From contig CM051032.1 of assembly GCA_027627225.1 (NCBI GenBank), forward strand, positions 62,374,637 through 62,438,636: DNA of 64,000 nucleotides, written 5' to 3'. This stretch comes from Congeria kusceri. Its lineage: Eukaryota; Mollusca; Bivalvia; Myida; Dreissenidae. A program made the position numbers and the translations under genes. A model generated the notes under the pieces. It saw only the letters and a program-made list of their open reading frames with translations. It was not told where the DNA came from and did not search any database. This document shows, one piece after another, positions 25,948 through 37,059 of this stretch (position 1 is the stretch's first letter; each line of letters begins with the position of its first letter).

Positions 25948-27200
25948 TTAAAGCTGATGGCCATACGGCGAAAGTCACAAAAATCGCTAACATTCATTCA
26001 TATAGTTTTTTTTTCATCATCTATCCCAACTCAAGTTTGAAGTGAAATTCTGTGCTATCAAATTGAATTTAGTCTAAGGGCGTCACTCGGCGTTTGTACA
26101 GACTTGTGACTGTTCCTCTTGTCTGCAGTACGAGAGAAGTCGCCTTACCGCCCAGCCAAAAAGCCTAACAAAGAGTACGTTTGTCTTTATACTCGGACTC
26201 GGAATGCAATCCCAATCAAAGAATTTTGTGCAGCAACTGTGAGGCAACAATCCACGACGTCTCAGTCACATTATCAATGGCAGGTAGCCACCACCATCAA
26301 AGTCAACCCAAGTACTACTGCGCCATATCTGTGTGGACTACAAAGCTATTCGTACTCTGCGGTGCATCAACGGCACTTCATGCCACCTCACAACATCATA
26401 GCATTACGGAAAAGGGCTTATATCCTGTATCGATCTTTAATGCCTTTCAACCAATACAAGTCGGGCTAGTGCCATCCTAGTACCCAGTTCCAGCTGCATA
26501 GAGATTTTGTTTTTGAGATTTGAGTATAGCAAAACTTGACAGTCTTGTTTCATGAAGCTAACAGACTCAGTTGTGCAATAATGCACTTAACAAAAAATGT
26601 TTACTCGGTCATGCGTTGCTGCATTTCTGAGAAAGCCAGATTAAGATATCCCGTTTCACCTCACGGACTACCAATGATGTCGCACGGCAAAGCACAGACA
26701 TGTCACCATGTGTGCCTACCACCCTTCCAACAGCGCAACAATGTGGTGTGGGAAAGATTCTCAGCCAGAGGCAGGATTGTTCACAGCCGTCCATCGCCAT
26801 ATAGGGAAGTAATCGTAAAATGGTTACGGAGGTGGCCGGGCGGTGGCGGAAACTCAGAAAGAAGATACAAACATCATTAAAGTTATCTCCCTTTCTGATT
26901 TTGCCACGAGTTTTGAACTGTTACGAGTCAGAGTTTGGATGCGAATTTTGATTGTGTATTATCTTGGCAAGTGTATCCGGTGCTATAACTGTTCATATAC
27001 ATCTGTCTACTTTTAAAGTTGATAGAATTCGCGCTGCATTGTGAACTGGAGTAGTTGAAGTGTGCTAGGAGTGTTTTATTTATCGTGACCTTCGTTTTCG
27101 CGACATCGAGCCTGGAGGACGAAGTGTTGATCTATTTCATTAGCCTGTTTTTAGCATTTTGCTACTAGTTACGTTAAGAACATGTGTTTTGCGCATTTGG
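25948..27200. other. Unassigned stretch with two open frames
   Basis: Plus-strand frames at 26119-26469 and 26536-26880 (about 115 residues each) are open but carry no recognised motif, and overlapping frames are equally open. They might be exons of the gene whose SGNH blocks follow downstream, but this cannot be shown from sequence. Confidence 0.25.
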
Positions 27201-27800
27201 GCACTTACAGTGTGCTTCACACTAGTGCAAATATTTGACGCTTTTGACGTGTTAATAGTGAGATTTGACCTTGACTTGAGTGTGACAAGTTTGTGATCTT
27301 AGTGTTAATATTAAGTGGAATTAGTAATTGTTGTGTATCAGTAAAACCTAGATATTTTTAGTTGTCGTGAAAGTTACAGTTTATTTTATTAAACACTCAA
27401 AGTGTAGTGCTATTTAGACGCTTGCATTGTGTTTCACATTAGTGCACTTTCCACTTTTTTATACTAGTGTCTTGAAGTGAGAATTTGCCTTGAGGCTTGA
27501 GTGTGACAAGTCAGTAGTTTGTAATTTTAGTCTTCAGGTGTAGTGGGTAAAAGTGAAGACAGCGTTGTGTACCACTTTGCTAGTGTTAAGCTTAGTTGCC
27601 TAGAAACTTTCGGTTCATATTTTTAGATTTACTTATTTGTTGCATTAGCATTTTTGAATTTGATACACATACAGTTAAGATTACTTGATAAATATACAGT
27701 TAAGATCTCAGGCTTTGCCAATTTGGACGCTACCAGTGTATTTCACACCAGTGCCATTTTGCTGTGTTATAATTAGAATTGTCTGAGACTTTGACAGCCC
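27200..27800. repeat. Degenerate interspersed motif, three copies
   Basis: Variants of GTGTNTTCACANNAGTGC occur near 27210 (GTGTGCTTCACACTAGTGCA), 27428 (GTGTTTCACATTAGTGCA) and 27738 (GTGTATTTCACACCAGTGCC), each preceded by GACGCT- or ACGCTT-like sequence. They point to a diverged tandem unit of 200-300 bp, upstream of the SGNH exon; role unknown. Confidence 0.45.
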
Positions 27801-27982
27801 AGTAGCCTTAAATTTATCATTTAGTGTGTTTGACACAATTATTTGTGTTGTTAGATGTTCTGATATCAGACTGTCATATCTGATTTAGTACAGAAAAGTG
27901 TCCTGTGGCTGGAAGTGTGGTCTAATTTTTTAATTAAACTTTCATTTTTTGCCACAATTTTGTATTCTAATTCTTTTTACAG

Positions 27983-28134
27983 TATGGAGCTTTGTGTGGG
28001 GAAGCGTTTTCCTTTTGTAATTTCATGTGACCACAACATGAACGAAGTAGTTCTGATTGCAGGGGACTCGAATGTTCATCGTAATACGGCTATTCTTCCT
28101 GACAACATAGCAATTCAATGCCTTCCAGTGTCTG
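27983..28134 (+). CDS. Exon with the N-terminal GDS block of an SGNH/GDSL hydrolase-like protein
   Basis: Flanked by a good acceptor (TTCTTTTTACAG ending at 27982) and donor (GTAAGA from 28135). It encodes about 50 residues with VVLIAGDSNVHR, which matches block I of SGNH hydrolases (nucleophile Ser in GDS). The matching block V (Asp and His) is found in the exon at 29715-29852. Related SGNH domains occur both in host esterases and in proteins carried by invertebrate retroelements. The ATG at 27984 could be a true start or an internal Met. The rest of the fold (Gly and Asn blocks) was not found between the two exons, so the gene may be rearranged. Confidence 0.55.
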
Positions 28135-28179
28135 GTAAGAATTTGTTAAACTGAATTAAGAAATATTTTCAGAAAATTT

Positions 28180-28250
28180 TAGTAGCCAAATATAATTTTT
28201 AGTAGCCAATAAGAAAGTTTAGCAGCCAATGGCTACTTTGGCTACTGGTA
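28180..28250. repeat. Short inverted repeat built on TAGTAGCCAA
   Basis: TAGTAGCCAA-type sequences occur three times and are inverted as TTGGCTACT around 28180-28246, within the presumed intron. Likely a small foldback sequence. Confidence 0.5.
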
Positions 28251-28267
28251 GCGCTAACATAGAATGC

Positions 28268-28440
28268 AGTACGTGCCACGCGAAACCCGCAGAATTCGCG
28301 CTGTCGTGACGAGCCTTCGATCAATATTCGCGAAGCGACGTCACGGAAGTTCGCGACGATTCGCGAAATACAGCGGGCGGCACCAGCGCGAGACTTCGCG
28401 ACGAATATGTCACGAAATTGTGTCGCGATTGGCGGCTATT
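28268..28440. other. CpG-rich patch with repeated TTCGCG
   Basis: TTCGCG or TCGCGA occurs about six times (AATTCGCGCT, ATTCGCGAAG, GTTCGCGACG, ATTCGCGAAA, CTTCGCGACG, GTCGCGATT) in an otherwise AT-rich neighbourhood. It is CpG-rich and self-complementary. Possibly the end of a mobile element; unidentified. Confidence 0.5.
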
Positions 28441-28942
28441 TTGCAGGTACATGTGCGTCTGCTCTTTAAAAATTAAGAGTTGTACAGTTTTTACGGCCTT
28501 TTCGCAACATTCTACATTGTGCCGCACAGTGTATGCTAAATGTAGATATATTAATTTTGAATCCTTCATATTACGGTTAATTAATAAATAATTATATAAT
28601 AAAATACTATTATTTGACAGTATTAATCAAAGAAAACATTGAAAAGGCCTATAAATGTCAAAATGAATTTATATAGTGTGTATATACGTATAAAAAAGTT
28701 TACATTTTCTATTCGGACAATAATCATTAAAATCAACTTAAAATTATAATCACTGATCTTTTGTTCACTAAACATAATCACCCCTTTTTCGTATATGCCA
28801 TATTTCACTAATTCGCTTAATTTGAATGTCGGTGTCCCAGCATTCCCACCTAAATAACTTACTAGAGACACACACAAGTTTGGACGAATTTTGAATCATA
28901 GCTGCAATTTCCAGCTATTTATTTTTTACTGAGAGATATTTT

Positions 28943-29090
28943 AAGTTTGGTGTGGTCTTGTGCTGTGGGGGAAAACCGGATTACCCGGTATGGTGACCAT
29001 CAACCAAACTCACATGCGCCGGGAGTGGGAAGCGAACCCGGGACGCCTAGGTGAGAAGCGAGTGTACCAACCACTGCGCTAGCCAGACAG
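28943..29090 (-). mobile_element. tRNA-derived SINE, complete-looking copy
   Basis: On the minus strand it begins TCTGGCTAGCGCAGTGGTTG with an A-box-like TAGCGCAGTGG, then a B box GGGTTCGCTTCCC, and ends with GGTTTTCCCCC and AAGACCACACC. The same head and tail border the 12.6-kb satellite. Its GTTTGGTTGATGGTCACCAT segment resembles the satellite monomer and is the likely seed of the array. Confidence 0.75.
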
Positions 29091-29714
29091 CTTCTGTCTC
29101 TACATATTTGCCCTGCAATATGTATGTGTCTGTGTCTTGAAATCAGTCCTTTGTCTGCCCATACCAATAATTGATTTCTCAGCAACAATAACTAGAATAG
29201 AATAAAACTTAAAGTGAATGTTATTGAAAAAAGTATGATTGGATTTTGAAACTGGATGGATTTGTAACCATGATATTTCTGCAGAAGTAATGACTTCCCA
29301 ATAGATATGCGCATATTGTCAAGTCCTTGTTTACTATTTAGCACAAACATATACAGGGCCCTCACTGTCTCTTGAGGGAAGTAGCCCATAGCCCTACGAA
29401 AGGCAATGTTCATGTCATTTTCTCTGGATGTGGATTTTTTCTAGTCATTACTTGTACTTCCTGCATATTAAAATATATTAATACATTTTTATAGCATCAG
29501 CTTTAAAAATGTTGTTTGTTTAGGTCCACTTCTCTAAATACTATTTGACCTACAGTTTGAAACTTTGTATAATTTTATTCAGCATGATGAAATGAATTTG
29601 TTGGAAAATACCATTACAATGATTATGATTTATTATCATGTCATATCATTGCAAATGATGTTTCTTATAAATAGAAAAAAAGAAAGAAGAATATACATGT
29701 ATATTCAATAATAG

Positions 29715-29852
29715 ACGAGCAACATCTTTACTGCGGACGGCCTCCACCTCAATGCCAGTGGTGCGCATAGTTGTTTGGAGACGATCTTCAACGACATGCA
29801 GTCAGTGCCAGATGCTGAAGTGATGGAACCTGATCCTATAGACCCCGTGTGA
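29715..29852 (+). CDS. Exon with the C-terminal DGLH block of an SGNH/GDSL hydrolase-like protein
   Basis: The frame opens after TAG at 29712-29714 (which could also be the AG of an acceptor) and reads SNIFTADGLHLNASG and then LETIF, closing at TGA 29850-29852. DGLHLNxxG is the block V signature with the catalytic Asp and His of SGNH hydrolases. Together with the exon at 27983-28134 it forms a split hydrolase gene, with a SINE in the intervening DNA. Confidence 0.55.
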   Translation, partial: TSNIFTADGLHLNASGAHSCLETIFNDMQSVPDAEVMEPDPIDPV

Positions 29853-29867
29853 AACTTGCCTGCAGTT

Positions 29868-29927
29868 TGCACTGCAACCATGGTTGATGCCCCTCAAAGG
29901 AAGACTTATGCAGATGTCGTTCAGATG
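29868..29927 (+). CDS. Possible small exon
   Basis: Preceded by TTGCCTGCAG and followed by GTATTA; encodes about 20 residues (including MVDAPQRKTYADVV). It would join the next exon-like block at 30808-30876, but it lies beyond the stop of the SGNH exon, so it may belong to an alternative transcript. Weak evidence. Confidence 0.25.
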
Positions 29928-30807
29928 GTATTATTTTTGGTATTTATATATGTTTGGTATAAAATTGCAATACGCTGTACATCATTGAGAATTCTGACAC
30001 TCACTGATTTTTCTGTACACATGGAACAAAATTATCATTGTTAAACTACCCAATAAACAACGCAAAAAATAGTCCTCATTCTGAGCATAGCATAACTAAA
30101 TGTAGTTCTCATTACAGTTGACCAGTAGACAGAAATTTATCGCTCCGCCTTTCTTTTTTATCCAAGGTTATTTGTCCAACGGTTTTAAGTAAATTGATTG
30201 GATTATGCAACCATGTGCTATTATTTACCACTTAAATATAAACCCGTTATTGGTCAGCGCAATCCTTGATTGACAACTAGCTACTGGTCAATTGCACAAA
30301 TAATTTCAAAACATATTAGAATTAAGCTAATTATCTCATTATCATTGTGTATTGGCCAATAAACAACACTTTGTCATTCTGCTGGCTAATAAACCACTCG
30401 GGCTAATGCCCTCATTGTTTAATTCCTACACATCAGAACTTCAAGTCTTTGTTTGTTGGCCATTATATATATTTATAAATTTAAACTATAAAAAATGTTG
30501 TTTTTTGTTTTTAGTATATAAAACATGTTGAGACCAATGTTGTCATCATTGCAATACTTATTTTCAATGGATTGACAGCATTTTAGTTACTTAAACACTC
30601 ACATAAACATACTTAAGTCAATATTGAAGACAATTAAAAAAAACAATTGTTTCTTAGTTACTGATAGAAACATTACTTATTTACAGTACAATCCATTTTT
30701 CTGGACATGTACATGTATTCTATGAAGACTTGGCACTTTTAAAAGCTTTATCACTAGAACTACATTGGTTTATTCGACAGGTGAAAAATAAATGCATGTC
30801 ATTTCAG
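29928..30807. other. Non-coding AT-rich stretch
   Basis: Nothing recognised; presumed intron or intergenic. Confidence 0.35.
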
Positions 30808-30876
30808 AATCAGCCTGTGTGTCCTGTAAGCCACCCAGTGCAACAGACAGCATGTCACCCGAAGATTGCCAAGACG
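30808..30876 (+). CDS. Possible 23-codon exon
   Basis: Bordered by TCATTTCAG and GTATTT. The 69 bases stay open and read NQPVCPVSHPVQQTACHPK. No family recognised; called only from splice-like borders. Confidence 0.25.
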
Positions 30877-33272
30877 GTATTTATCATTGTACAGATGTTA
30901 TTGTGAGGCTGTTCAGAGCTTCTTGAGCTTAAGACATCCATCCAAAATAAGCTCATCTCCATGCAGTTATTGTACTCCTGTGTCACAGTGTGCAATTTAA
31001 AAAAACATATTATACATCATAACTTCATAATTAACTGTTGTCATTAATTATGTAGAGTGATTTTGGTACAAAAACATTGTTTGTGTGTGTATATATACAT
31101 TTAAATAGACAAATTTTGGGCCGGAAGGAGGTAAACGATTCAATGAAGCTCATGTTTAACTTCCTTAGTGTGACATAATTTTAAAGTTATTGTTGAAATG
31201 TCACAACAACAACTAAGCCATTTGTATACTATTGCATTTTTGTTAAAATCAACAAAATATTTGATGGCGTTAAAGGTAGTCTGGGAGTATTTACTCCCAG
31301 TTTTTGTCGCAGGACTTAAAAATTGCACCAATGGAGGTCCAATTTAAGAACATTTGAAAATGATTTATCAAAATTTGAACCTCTTTGGCTGACTTGATCT
31401 AGGTTAGTGTTTAATAAAGATAAATAAACTTACCTGTATTCAACACTTATCTATTTGTGTATTGATCGCATCATTTTATGTCTTTATTTTGATGATAAAC
31501 AAGAAAACACACTAAATATTATGAAAAACATACAAAGTTGTCACAAAAATCAACAAGATGACGTTATAAGACTGCGTGTGTTTGCTTTATTGCAAAGTGT
31601 GTTAATAAAGCCGAGTTATTCTCACGGGGTATTATTTTGTCAATGTCAGCGTGATGATGGGATAATATACAATTTAATACATTCTGAAGAAGAACTGGTC
31701 TTAAACCAGACTTGAATGTTATATATAATTTCAAGTCTTCCAATTCCCAGCACTTGAAAGACAAGACTTGTAAAATGTTGTTCTAAGTGCAAGCCGCTGA
31801 TTTATGTGTAATTTTTGCCAATCAAATTGTATGTGTTTATATTTGGTCATTTCCAAATTAAGTTTCAGAAATCTAAGACTGTTCAAAGAAGGTATAGTTT
31901 CAGTGTTAAACAAGTTGAATGTTTTCACAGGGAATTGTGAGTGAGTGGCTATATGACTTCAATAAAGAATTGATGATGAACAAAGGACTACGGTCGATAA
32001 GGGCCGATTTTGGCCCACAAAATTGACGATTTTTTAATTGTATTTACAAACAATACCAATCATGCCTGTAGTTAGATCATGACGTGCGCTTGACGTTTAC
32101 ATGAATACCGAACCATCGCGCGGACGTATGACGTCACGCGGAACATTGAAACAGCGTGCGTTTCTTCAAAAACAACGATTTCTTTAAATTTTATCACTTT
32201 TGTTGTAAAATTTAACTATCGGCGCATGTGAGTACCACAACCATTTTTCAAAGAGACATGTAATTTAAATCTGTCTTTTTGTTTTGTAATTATCTTTTGG
32301 TACTCGCATGCGCTGTTGGTTAAAAATAAACTTTTGTAAATTTTGACATTCGGGGAAATTGGCTTTTAACTGAAATTCTTAATTGATTAGTAAGCCACTT
32401 GTCATTCGTGGCTCAATGATGTCGAACACTTGCAGTTTAACGTCTTTTGGTAATGCATTTAACACAAGTAATCCAACCGAACACGGCTGTTTATATGCAT
32501 TCAACCGTGTCGTTCAGTTGTTTCCCCGGATGTTATTATAACTACTAAATCAAGCAATTAAGAATATTGTTGGTAGATACATCTACCGTTTTCTTTGCAT
32601 TATCGGCTTATATATTAAGGTATATACTTCCTTGATGCATTAAAAGCAAATAAAAAAAATCTTACCTGATTTGATATAGCAATAATCCAACATGCATTAG
32701 ATCAACTTATGTTCATGTTGAACATAATCATGTAACACACTATACTAGTTTGACACTCTTTCCAATTATGTGATTTTCCTAGCTACAAATACGGTATTTA
32801 CCAGCACTGCCACATTCCATTTTCCATGAGGCATGATGTTTCTCGAAATACAACGTATTTAAACCAGGACACACGTGTACATACTGTACAGTAGTCAGTA
32901 TACTTCCTAATTTTCTTCTTTAGATTTATAATACTCTCATGCTTACACTTCCGTCGAAAACATTTTATATAATAATTTCTAGCACATTACATCGTTTTTG
33001 TTTTTCAAGATTCTTACCGATCTACGTCAGAAGTTTTTTTTCCAAAAATTGTGACGATTATATTACGTCACATAGCTAACCTATTATAATTGCAGTGGCG
33101 TAGCGCGAACAGTACAGATTGGACAGGGCCAACAATATAATTATGCCCCCCCACATCATTGATGGTGGGGGTATAAAAAAAAAAGTAAACCTAACATGTT
33201 AGTATATATCAGACTTCGCGAAACCTCTTAATCAGCTGTCACCACAATTAGTATCATTCGTATAGACCATAT
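30877..33272. other. Intergenic, AT-rich
   Basis: No gene recognised. Notable small structures are a perfect 20-bp palindrome CTGGGAGTATTTACTCCCAG at 31281-31300, and a hairpin CCCCCCACATCA / TTGATGGTGGGGG near 33147-33172. The latter follows CAGTGGCGTAGCG (33094), which resembles the terminus of some DNA transposons. Confidence 0.4.
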
Positions 33273-34501
33273 TGTTATGCCCGGCGTATAGGGCTTCTGT
33301 TTTCCTACTTCTAAAATGACGAAAACAAGATCAAATGCTTTACATTTTAATTTTCTCTCGCAAACATAGCGCAGAACAACAACTTGGCATAAAAAGTTCA
33401 TTTAATAAATTAGAGTGTCCACGTCGGTACAAGTCAATGTAAACAAGGCAACAATCCACTAATATTTAAAGTGCAGTGACTCTGGTCTTTTATACAAACA
33501 CTACTTATTTTACTGCACAAAATGACGAAACAATTGTTAATTTCTTAACTAATCATAAATACTTAGTTTAATAAATGCATAGACGTAAAATCCTTTACTG
33601 TTAAGGTGTTTTTCTGAAACTAAACGAAAAGCGTCTGCCTCTAGATTTTGCGCGACCAGAGTGAGTTTCATAAGAAAAATCGCTCCTTTTATACCCATGG
33701 ATGGGCAAAAGCCCCCAAAACGACCAAAACCCAAATAAATCCCCCAAAACGGCCATAAAACGACCAATTTTTCCCCATCCCAAAAAATGACCAACAAAAA
33801 GAACGCTAAGTCCCCAAAAACGACCAACTATAGAACGCGCTCCATGGGTACAAGAAGGGAACGGGAAAGAAAGGCCGCCATATTGGAATTTGATAAAATC
33901 TAACAAAATATTATATTTCTTGAACATTAGACGACAAAACATACCAAATTCATGGTTGAATATGCTCTTTTCATCATTAAAGATGTAAAATCTTTACTCT
34001 GAGACAGTTTAATATAAGTACAGTGTAACCTACGTCCCAGAATTCAAGACAAAATGGTGGCATACATGGACAAACACAATGTGCAATTCTGACAAGAAAA
34101 TCGTGTCAAACGGATTAAATAAGTAGTCTAATAATAAGGTAAACATGTTTTTACTAAGAAATATGATTACTTAAATGAACTGCTTGGTAAAATATCCGTA
34201 AGAACTATATAGACTGGAAAATACGCGATTGAAATATCTGTCAAATTGAGACCTGGAACAGAGTGTAAATAACTAAAATCAAGAATAACGATGCACAAGG
34301 TATGTTGTCAGTATAATCGTTAATACACGAGTTATCAGACGATTATTCCTTGGGAATCGTTAATGGCAGCATGAATGGACACTCTCAAATGCATGCAGAA
34401 GAAAATTACATAAAATGATGGCATCAGGTAAGTATGAATATATATATGTAAACATGGCATAATTATAAACATGAGCCACAGCCTATTGCTGGGGCACATC
34501 A
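33273..34501 (-). repeat. 3' LTR (1,229 bp)
   Basis: On the minus strand it starts TGATGTGCCCC and ends GGGCATAACA, the TG...CA form. It matches the 5' LTR base for base over long stretches; it has 25 extra bases around 33722-33746. Confidence 0.92.
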
Positions 34502-34696
34502 CTACTCCCTCCTTAGGAGAATAAGTTGGCACTCCGTTGCGACAAATTGTGACAATTTAACGATTAACATGAAACATTTAAATAGTAACCGTGAAATAAC
34601 TTTTTCTATAATTTAATTAAACCTTAGTAAACAAATGTTAGTGTCTATTCACAATTTTCATTTTTGTTCACTTTCTACTGTCTATAATGTTAGTGT

Positions 34697-35800
34697 TTAT
34701 TTTCTGTTAACACTTTTCACCACGCTCTTGATTGTGGGACCCTTCATCTCTTCCAAGCGCCTCTCCATGGCTGACATCTTCCTCTCCACACGTCGGAGGT
34801 CGCCTTGCATTGACTCGGCTACTCCTGCTAGTCGCTGCAATAACGCATTGGTCTGGTTGGTGGCTTCCAGTACCTTGCTCAGGGTATCAGACACAAGCGC
34901 TGCTGCCTGGTTCATGGCATCAACGATAATGGTGTTCGGGTGAGGCACCTCAGTTTCCTTTTGCTCATCATCAGTTCTGCGGCGCTTGGCAGTATTAGCT
35001 GCTTCCTCCTCGGCCTCGTGCAACAGAGGATCTGTCCGATCTTGCAAACTTGGCATGATCTCGTCCAATAGTGGGGTGGGTGCATCCCTTGTTTTGGCTG
35101 GTGTAACTGGAGTCTGCCTGCCCTCTGGAACTGGGGAACGTAAGAAATCAAGAAATGACCCCCCTTCATAGATACCGTTCACCTCCGCTGCCTTCTCCGT
35201 AATGTCTGTTCTCGGAATTAATACGGACCTGTTCACTGCTCTTACTACCGGACGTATTTCCATTTCCGATACACAGGTGGCTTGCGGAGGAGCCGTTCGC
35301 ACAGCTGGTGCCCTGAAAGGTCCTAACGTGGAAGCACAATCCGGTTCTAAGAGTGACGTCAGCTCCTGTTGTTGATAGATTTCATTCATCAGCCAACTTG
35401 GCAAGGTGTTGCCATCGTCCTCTTGGGGGTCAAAGACTCCATCTTCGTCCGGCCCTCCGGTCATCGGTGACTCTGACTGGTAGGTTGCACCACCCGTCTG
35501 GATGACCTCCATGTCCCTCGATCCTACCCAGTAGGGGTTCTCCGCCCTTTGTAGTACACGGTCGAGGTTCACCCGTCCTTGCCGACTTGCGACTTCATCC
35601 TGGTGCCGTTTGTAGTTTTTCAAATGGCCTACCAAGGTTTGCCGGTCGTTACAACGGAAGCTACACAGGCTGCAGCTATACGGCACCCGATCAAAGGGGA
35701 CATGGTGCTTCAGGATATGGCCCACCATTCTCCCCTTGCGATCCTCCTTCCCACATGCCTTGCATCGCCACGTCTTTCTCTTGCCCGACTGCGCGTCCAT
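34697..35800 (-). CDS. ORF3 of the retrotransposon: two C2H2-type zinc fingers plus coiled coil
   Basis: About 367 residues from the ATG at 35800, placed between integrase and 3' LTR where retroviruses have env. The N-terminus has two Cys/His modules: CKACG with HILKHH, then CSLCSF with HLKNYKRH. The middle is acidic and proline-rich. A basic AKRRRTDDE patch follows, and the last 90 residues are heptad-like (LVSDTLSKVLEATNQTNALL), suggesting a coiled coil. There is no signal peptide or membrane segment, so it is not an envelope. A strong acceptor, TGTGTTTTTTCAG, ends at 35810, nine bases before the ATG, so expression from a spliced subgenomic RNA is likely. The frame is intact. Function unknown; a nucleic-acid-binding accessory protein is the best guess. 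Confidence 0.8.
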   Translation of the reverse strand: MDAQSGKRKTWRCKACGKEDRKGRMVGHILKHHVPFDRVPYSCSLCSFRCNDRQTLVGHLKNYKRHQDEVASRQGRVNLDRVLQRAENPYWVGSRDMEVIQTGGATYQSESPMTGGPDEDGVFDPQEDDGNTLPSWLMNEIYQQQELTSLLEPDCASTLGPFRAPAVRTAPPQATCVSEMEIRPVVRAVNRSVLIPRTDITEKAAEVNGIYEGGSFLDFLRSPVPEGRQTPVTPAKTRDAPTPLLDEIMPSLQDRTDPLLHEAEEEAANTAKRRRTDDEQKETEVPHPNTIIVDAMNQAAALVSDTLSKVLEATNQTNALLQRLAGVAESMQGDLRRVERKMSAMERRLEEMKGPTIKSVVKSVNRK

Positions 35801-35833
35801 TGTGTGCCCCTGAAAAAACACAATGGTTACCAA

Positions 35834-36255
35834 ACCATCAGAACGGGTGCACCAACCGGGTCACTGCACTTCATTATCCTGCTGCGTCATGCCTCTTTTA
35901 TCATTATTGTTCGTTTCTAATAAGGCCTCATTACTTACTGTCCGTGCAATGTCATGATTATCAGTCCAATAATTTACTGTCTGTCATATTTACCTTCTGT
36001 GATATTTACTGTTAGTGTTAATTACCAACCGTGATATTCACTATATGTGACATTTAATATTAGTTACTCACGTCTAATCTCCAATGCCGTACATATTTTT
36101 CATCTATACTACTCGAAACACTTATTTATAATTAACGATGCGCTTAAATGTCAAATGCCCAGTGATCACTGTTTAACGAATACTGTTCTAAGATTAACTT
36201 ATAACAAAGTTTTTAAGAAATAACATGACGAGCTTGCATTTCAAGCTTTCGGACG
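35834..36255. other. Spacer between ORF3 and integrase
   Basis: AT-rich, with several GTGATATT(T/C)ACT-like repeats at 35940-36060. No coding content seen. Confidence 0.4.
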
Positions 36256-37059
36256 TTACAGTTTCTGTTGTTTGTTTAACTTTTTCCGCACACTTTGTAT
36301 CCATTTAGGTACCTCTCGCCCCCGGTACTTTTTCAGTTTATCATGGTGAACTAGCCGTACTTGACCCTCTCGATTCAGCTGAATTATATAATTTATTTCT
36401 GAACGTTTCTCTTTTATGATGAATGGCCCATCATAGGTTTTCTCCAACTTTGGATTTATACCTACTTGCCTAGTTTCATGCAAGCACCAAACAATTTCTC
36501 CCTTTTCGTACTTGTTGAATGATAATTTTACATCATATGTTTCTTTATTTCTAGAAGCGTTTGATTTCAAGTGCCTTCGCGCCACCTCGTGCGCCTTCAG
36601 CATCCGGGCTTGAAGCTCCTGTACATATTGACTGGCATTGTCTGTCGAACCAGATGTGGCTTTTGCATGTGAAAACACCAAGTCTGCCGGTAACCTTACA
36701 TCTCTCCCAAGCGCAATCAGGTTAGGTGAAAGTTTGGTGCTCTGATGTGTTGCTGATCTATACGCTCCTGCCAAACACTGTAGATGTAAGTCCCAATCCT
36801 CCTGTTCGTCAATGAGGTAAGCTCTTATCATGCCGAGTAAAGTTCGATTAAAGCGCTCCACTTGTCCATTTCCTGAAGGGTGCCTTGCACTTGTCCGCGT
36901 TTTCTTGATTCGAAGTAATTCACAAAGTTCCTTAAATAGAGTACTTTCGAATGCTCTTCCTTGATCGCTATGAATGGATAGTGGTGTACCCCATCTGGCA
37001 ACTATTTCATCGACTATCTTCGTTGCGCAGACCTCAGCTGTCTGACATGGTACTGGCAC
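36256..37059 (-). pseudogene. Integrase core and C-terminal part, detached from pol
   Basis: Carries the second catalytic Asp (SIHSDQGRAFES) and the Glu (GNGQVERFNRTLLGMI) of the DDE integrase, followed by a chromatin-contact-like C-terminal region. It is in a different frame from the rest of pol and begins directly with VPVPCQTAEV, a stretch that normally follows the first catalytic Asp by about 40 residues. The DNA for that Asp is missing at the junction near 37050. The integrase is therefore predicted to be inactive. Confidence 0.8.

Noticed and set aside
29000..29188. 62-residue minus-strand frame
   Set aside because: It is mostly the SINE sequence, including its Pol III boxes.
33094..33190. 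CAGTGGCGTAGCG followed by a C/G hairpin as a DNA-transposon end
   Set aside because: The string resembles known transposon termini, but no matching second end or target duplication was found in the window.
33601..33942. 113-residue open frame inside the LTR
   Set aside because: It lies in both LTRs, is disturbed by the 25-bp difference, and has no domain; ordinary LTR sequence.
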